From assembly GCA_951213105.1 (NCBI GenBank), contig OX578153.1, positions 58,538,520-58,602,519 of the forward strand: 64,000 nucleotides of DNA, in the 5' to 3' direction. A program made the position numbers and the translations under genes. The DNA comes from Amaurobius ferox. Its lineage: Eukaryota; Arthropoda; Arachnida; Araneae; Amaurobiidae. Positions within the stretch are counted from its first letter, which is position 1, and each line of letters begins with the position of its first letter. Below are positions 60,258 to 64,000 of the stretch, one piece after another. The notes under the pieces are model-generated. The model had not been told where the DNA came from. It saw nothing but the letters and a program-made list of their open reading frames with translations, and did not search any database.

Positions 60258-60432
60258 ATTGTTAAACGTGCTGACTGCATTGTAGTGATTGCGTTGTCAA
60301 ACGCGCTGACTACATTGTTATGATTGTATTGTCAAACGTTCTGGCTGCATTGAGCTGACTGCATTGTGCCAACTGCATTGTTCCGACTGCATTATCACAC
60401 GTGCTAACTGCATTGTGCTGGCATCATTGTCC
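60258..60432. repeat. CTGACTGCATTGT minisatellite
   Basis: The word GTGCTGACTGCATTGT and variants are repeated about ten times. Shorter versions end U1 (53805-53830), U2 (57050-57120) and the unit at 62798-62873. Confidence 0.85.
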
Positions 60433-62878
60433 CCCGACATGTCCTATAGATATGTTAATTATAACTAACATTGAAATTAAAATATATTAGATATAATTTA
60501 TATATTTCTATTGTTAAATATTTGCAGAGCATTAACAAAGAAATTTTCCTAACTCTGAAAAATAAATATTATATTTTTAAAAGGAATTTTGGAAAGTTAT
60601 ACAGTCGAATTTTATCTCTGGCTGTATTATAAGTAATATCGATTTTACTTTTTCTTCTTCGAAACGGACCGCCCGACCTACCCGAGGATGTAAAATATCT
60701 GTTTGGATGGATACCACCCGAATGCCACGCAATTTAGACTGGAACCCAATAGTAGAGGTATCCACAGGAACCGTACCCTCCTTCCACTACCATCAACTTC
60801 TCGCATTTAAAGTACCTGTACTCCGCTTTTACACGGGGACAGCTTGGGCAGAACCGAAAATCGAATTTGGGTCGTCTAAGTGCAATCCTTGAGAGCTAAC
60901 CGCTCGGCTGTTCCCCCTTGATTTTCATTTATGTACTGAAAATAAAAGAACCCTTTGAGGAGCTACAGTAATGCCTTCTAACAGATGTAATAAAAATGTA
61001 CTGAAGGTAGCAATTACCGCCAACAAAGCGTTACCCAAATAGTCTACAACCTGTTTTATCTTTTATCTAATATAGCTTCGTGGAACTTCAGATTTCAGAA
61101 AATTTGGAAATAAATCCTCTACGGCCCTTTTGCGATGAAAAGAAACCTTTAATTGCAAGGATTCTAAATTGCAGTTACCTTACAGCTGGTCGTTACCTTG
61201 TGGTAGCCGTTATGGCGATTCTCGGACAAGCCAATTTGCTGAAAACTGCTTTTTTTTCTGTCTGGGAATCTATTTCATAGGTCGTGATCATAAATAACTG
61301 AAATACGTCATTAAAAGGAGCAGTTGCCTGTCATTATACCTGTTTGTTCACAAATTTAGTGTGTAAGTTTCGGATTTTATGGGTCCTTCTCAGCTTTGTT
61401 ATTTGATGCTCAATTTCAGATTGTCTTTCAAATGTTTCAATGGGGGGCGGGTATTTTCGGTAAAGGAATGTCTCAACTAAATAAGGATTTTCACAGCTCA
61501 TATTGCTGAAAATTGGTATGACTTGTATTCACGGATTGCAAAAATTCTATGAAGTTATAGAAACTTATCTATAACACTGATTGCTAGGATTTTAGTAAAA
61601 TGTCATTTAAAAATCAATATTACTATCGATAGTCTTGCAATACTATTTGTGGTATCATGATAATATAAATATATGTGCTATATATTCTACTATATTCTAT
61701 TTGATATTAAACTTATGATAAAGATTGATTTCATCAGAATAAAAAAATTATGAGAAGTTTTTAAAACTATCGATTTTTGAAGCAATCTATAAAATATTAT
61801 TATTATTATTATTATTATTGATGATCCTTCAAAGTTAGTTACATTATCAGCAATAACGTTTCGCTTTCTGTGTTTAAAAAATAAATGCTTTTCATGGAGA
61901 GAAATCTAAATGGTACATCTTAATACAAGCATAAAAAATGTTTGATTCTCTGGGCAATATCACAAATATCTGCCACCTGTTTCGTATTCTATCAGATCTT
62001 CAAGACAGTTTCGTAGGGAATTCAGATAAAAGAAATCCCACATGATCTTCTAGGGAGAAAACGAAACCTATAATTCCAAGGAATCTAAATTACGGTTAAC
62101 TTTGACATTATCACCATCTTGTGGTGATCTTAATGGCGATTCTTAGCAAAGCCAATTTACTGTCGATAGACTATTTTTATGTTTTCTAGGGTCATGATCA
62201 TAAATGAGTAAAATGCAACACCAATTTATCTGGTCATCAGATGCTCGCTTACAAATTTGTGGCATTCGTTTAGGTGATTATCCTTGTTTCTTTGATTTTT
62301 AAATGTAATTCATTGCTCTCACTATTTAAAATTTTCAAAGAGAATTATAATAAGAGATAAGCAGCATGTGAATAGCTTAATTCATTTGATTGTATTATGC
62401 CCTAAAATGAATTAATCTTTTAAAAAATTATATATGTTCAGACTCAAATTGTTTCAATGTATTGTAATCTCAAAATATAAATTCTATTATATTACTCTTT
62501 ATAGTGGTGTGATGATCGGTCAATGATCGACGATCGGTCAATGGGACAAAGGACATTGATCAGTAGATTACAACACCATATGCTCGAGTTACGAACGTGA
62601 TGCGAAATATCTCCATTAGCACAGGTAAAATAAATCATCCTACCTCGTTTGAAATTTGTTATTGAATCCATATCAGCCTTCATCGAAAATATGTCTATAG
62701 TACATACTAAAAGTATATGCTGAAAAAATTCAGTAAATATATAGATGGCAAATTTGATTACTACCAGTAACATACTATAATGACTTCATTGCCATACATG
62801 CTGACTGCATTGTGCTGACTGTATTGTGCCGACTGCATTATCACAAGTGCTGACTGCATTGTGCTGTTTTCATTGATA
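60433..62878. repeat. Second tandem unit V1 (2.4 kb, includes a SINE)
   Basis: It starts at GACATGTCCTATAGATATG and is repeated from 62882. Motif M type a (about 61140) and type b (about 62067) lie inside, linking V to the U units. 61911-62800 is clearly homologous to the last third of U1-U3. Confidence 0.85.
60648..60920 (-). mobile_element. Old tRNA-SINE, tail family T, in V1
   Basis: On the minus strand the head is AACAGCCGAGCGGTTAGC and the B-box TTCGATTTTCGG is decayed. The body has GGTTCC, CACAGG and GGTACG phrases. It interrupts text that is continuous at 63080-63105 in V2, so it inserted after (or was lost from) one copy. Confidence 0.8.
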
Positions 62879-64000
62879 CACGACATGTACTATACGTATA
62901 GAGTTATAACTAACATTGAAATTAAAATAAATTAGATATATTTTATATATTTTTATTGTTAAAATTTACGAAACATTAACAAAGAAATTTTTCTAATTCT
63001 TAAAAATAAATATTATATTTTTAAAATGAGTTTTGGGGGGAAAATATGCAATCGAATTTTATGTCTGGCTGTGTTATACATAATATCGATTTTCTTTTTT
63101 GTACTGAAAATAAAAGAATCCTTTGAGCAGCTACAATAAAGTATTCTAATAGATGTAATAAAAATGTACTGACGATCACAATACTCGCCAACAACACACT
63201 TCCCAAAGAGTCTACAACCTGTTTTATCTTTTATCTAATACAATTTCGTAGAACTTCAGAATTCAGAAAATTTAGAAACACATTCTCTGCGGCTCTTTTG
63301 CGATGAAAAGAAGCCTTTAATTGCAAGGATTCAAAATTACAGTTTCTTATACCTGGTCGTTATCTTGCGGTAGCAGTTATGGTGATTTTCGAATAAGCCT
63401 ATTTGGTGAAGATAGCTTGTTTTCTGTCTGTGAATCGCTTTCAAGGGTCGTGATCATAAATAACTGAAATGCGTCATTAAAAGGAGTAGTTGCTTGTCAT
63501 TATACCTATTTGTTCACAAATTTAGTGTGTAAGTTTAGAATTTTATGGGCGCTTCTTAGCTTTGTTATTTGGATTAGATTGCCTTTTTTATCAGATTGCC
63601 CTTCAAATGTTTCAATGAAGAAGGGTACATTTTCTCTAAAGGAATGTCTCAACTAAATTCCACTGCACATTGGATTTTCACAGCTCATATTTCTGGAAAC
63701 TGGTAGGACTTGTATTCGTAGATTACAAAAAATATATGAAGTTATACAAAATTATCGATAACAACGATTACTTAAGTTTTGGTAAAATGTCATTTAAGTA
63801 TCAATGTTATCGATAGTCTTCTTGTCAATCAAGCATCGATATTATAGATAGTCTTCTTGTTCATTAAGCATCAATATTATCGATAGTCTTTTTGTCATTT
63901 AAGCATCAATATTATCGATAGTCTTCTTGTCATTTAGGAATCAATATTTTCGATAGTCTTCTTGTCATTTAAGTTATACAAAATTATAAGAATGATTACT
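62879..64000. repeat. Second tandem unit V2 (cut by window end)
   Basis: Parallel to 60433 onward, minus the SINE. Motif M type a is at about 63305. Confidence 0.85.
63798..63976. repeat. 35-bp minisatellite, about 5 copies
   Basis: The unit ATCGATAGTCTTCTTGTCAT plus TTAAGCATCAATATT is repeated about five times with few changes. V1 has only a single related copy near 61606-61640. Confidence 0.9.

Larger units (their letters stand above)
57143..60336. repeat. Tandem segmental duplication, unit U3 (3.2 kb)
   Basis: Same layout. The minisatellite spans 57717-58082 (about 13 copies) and family C 59100-59362 (same deletion as U2). U3 runs out in the CTGACTGCATTGT array. Confidence 0.93.

Overview
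This window looks like nuclear DNA from an arthropod. It is AT-rich, with no operons or ribosome binding sites and no intact host gene that I can recognise. It holds tRNA-derived and 5S-rRNA-derived SINEs, foldback DNA elements, long microsatellites and one LTR retroelement. A chelicerate such as a spider fits my impression of the repeats, but nothing here proves it.

Layout. 1-9.4 kb: SINE pieces, a 155-bp tandem array, foldback elements with TTAA-like and AT-rich flanks, the first copy of dispersed family B, a tRNA-SINE with a 12-bp target duplication, and a decayed non-LTR ORF1 on the minus strand. 9.5-32.3 kb: a dense field of two related dispersed families. Family A is about 770 bp and carries subterminal ACTTTCCCTGCA / TGCAGGGAAAGT. 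Family B is about 980 bp and carries ACTTTCCTTATA / TATAAGGAAAGT. Both start TCTGAT-TGGGCA-CACATGACTTTCC, end in a hairpin, and occur head to tail. A third family (C) shares the hairpin and internal order. The architecture suggests non-autonomous Helentron/HINE-like rolling-circle elements. Between them lie SINEs, tandem arrays and other dispersed repeats. 32.3-41.4 kb: mostly unassigned AT-rich DNA, a MITE with arms of about 270 bp, a (TA)n tract and SINE relics.

41.75-48.04 kb: a complete, young LTR retroelement. Its LTRs are about 800 bp and differ by three substitutions and one 2-bp indel that I can see. It has a 4-bp target duplication (ACAC) and sits inside a family A copy. Its single 1065-residue ORF encodes Gag, a CCHC knuckle and an aspartic protease. 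Where reverse transcriptase and RNase H should follow, there is instead a coiled-coil, an Asn/Gln-rich stretch and a segment that fits a BAG (Hsp70 co-chaperone) domain. A decayed integrase zinc-binding-like segment closes the protein. There is no RT, RNase H or DDE integrase core, so the element must be mobilised in trans. An LTR element carrying a probable BAG domain is the most unusual thing in the window.

48.0-50.6 kb: more family A copies, one split by a SINE. 50.66-60.34 kb: three tandem 3.2-kb duplications, each containing a 28-bp minisatellite of different copy number and a family C element. 60.4-64 kb: a second, more diverged tandem duplication made from related sequence. No host gene is evident anywhere, so the window reads as a transposon- and satellite-rich intergenic region.
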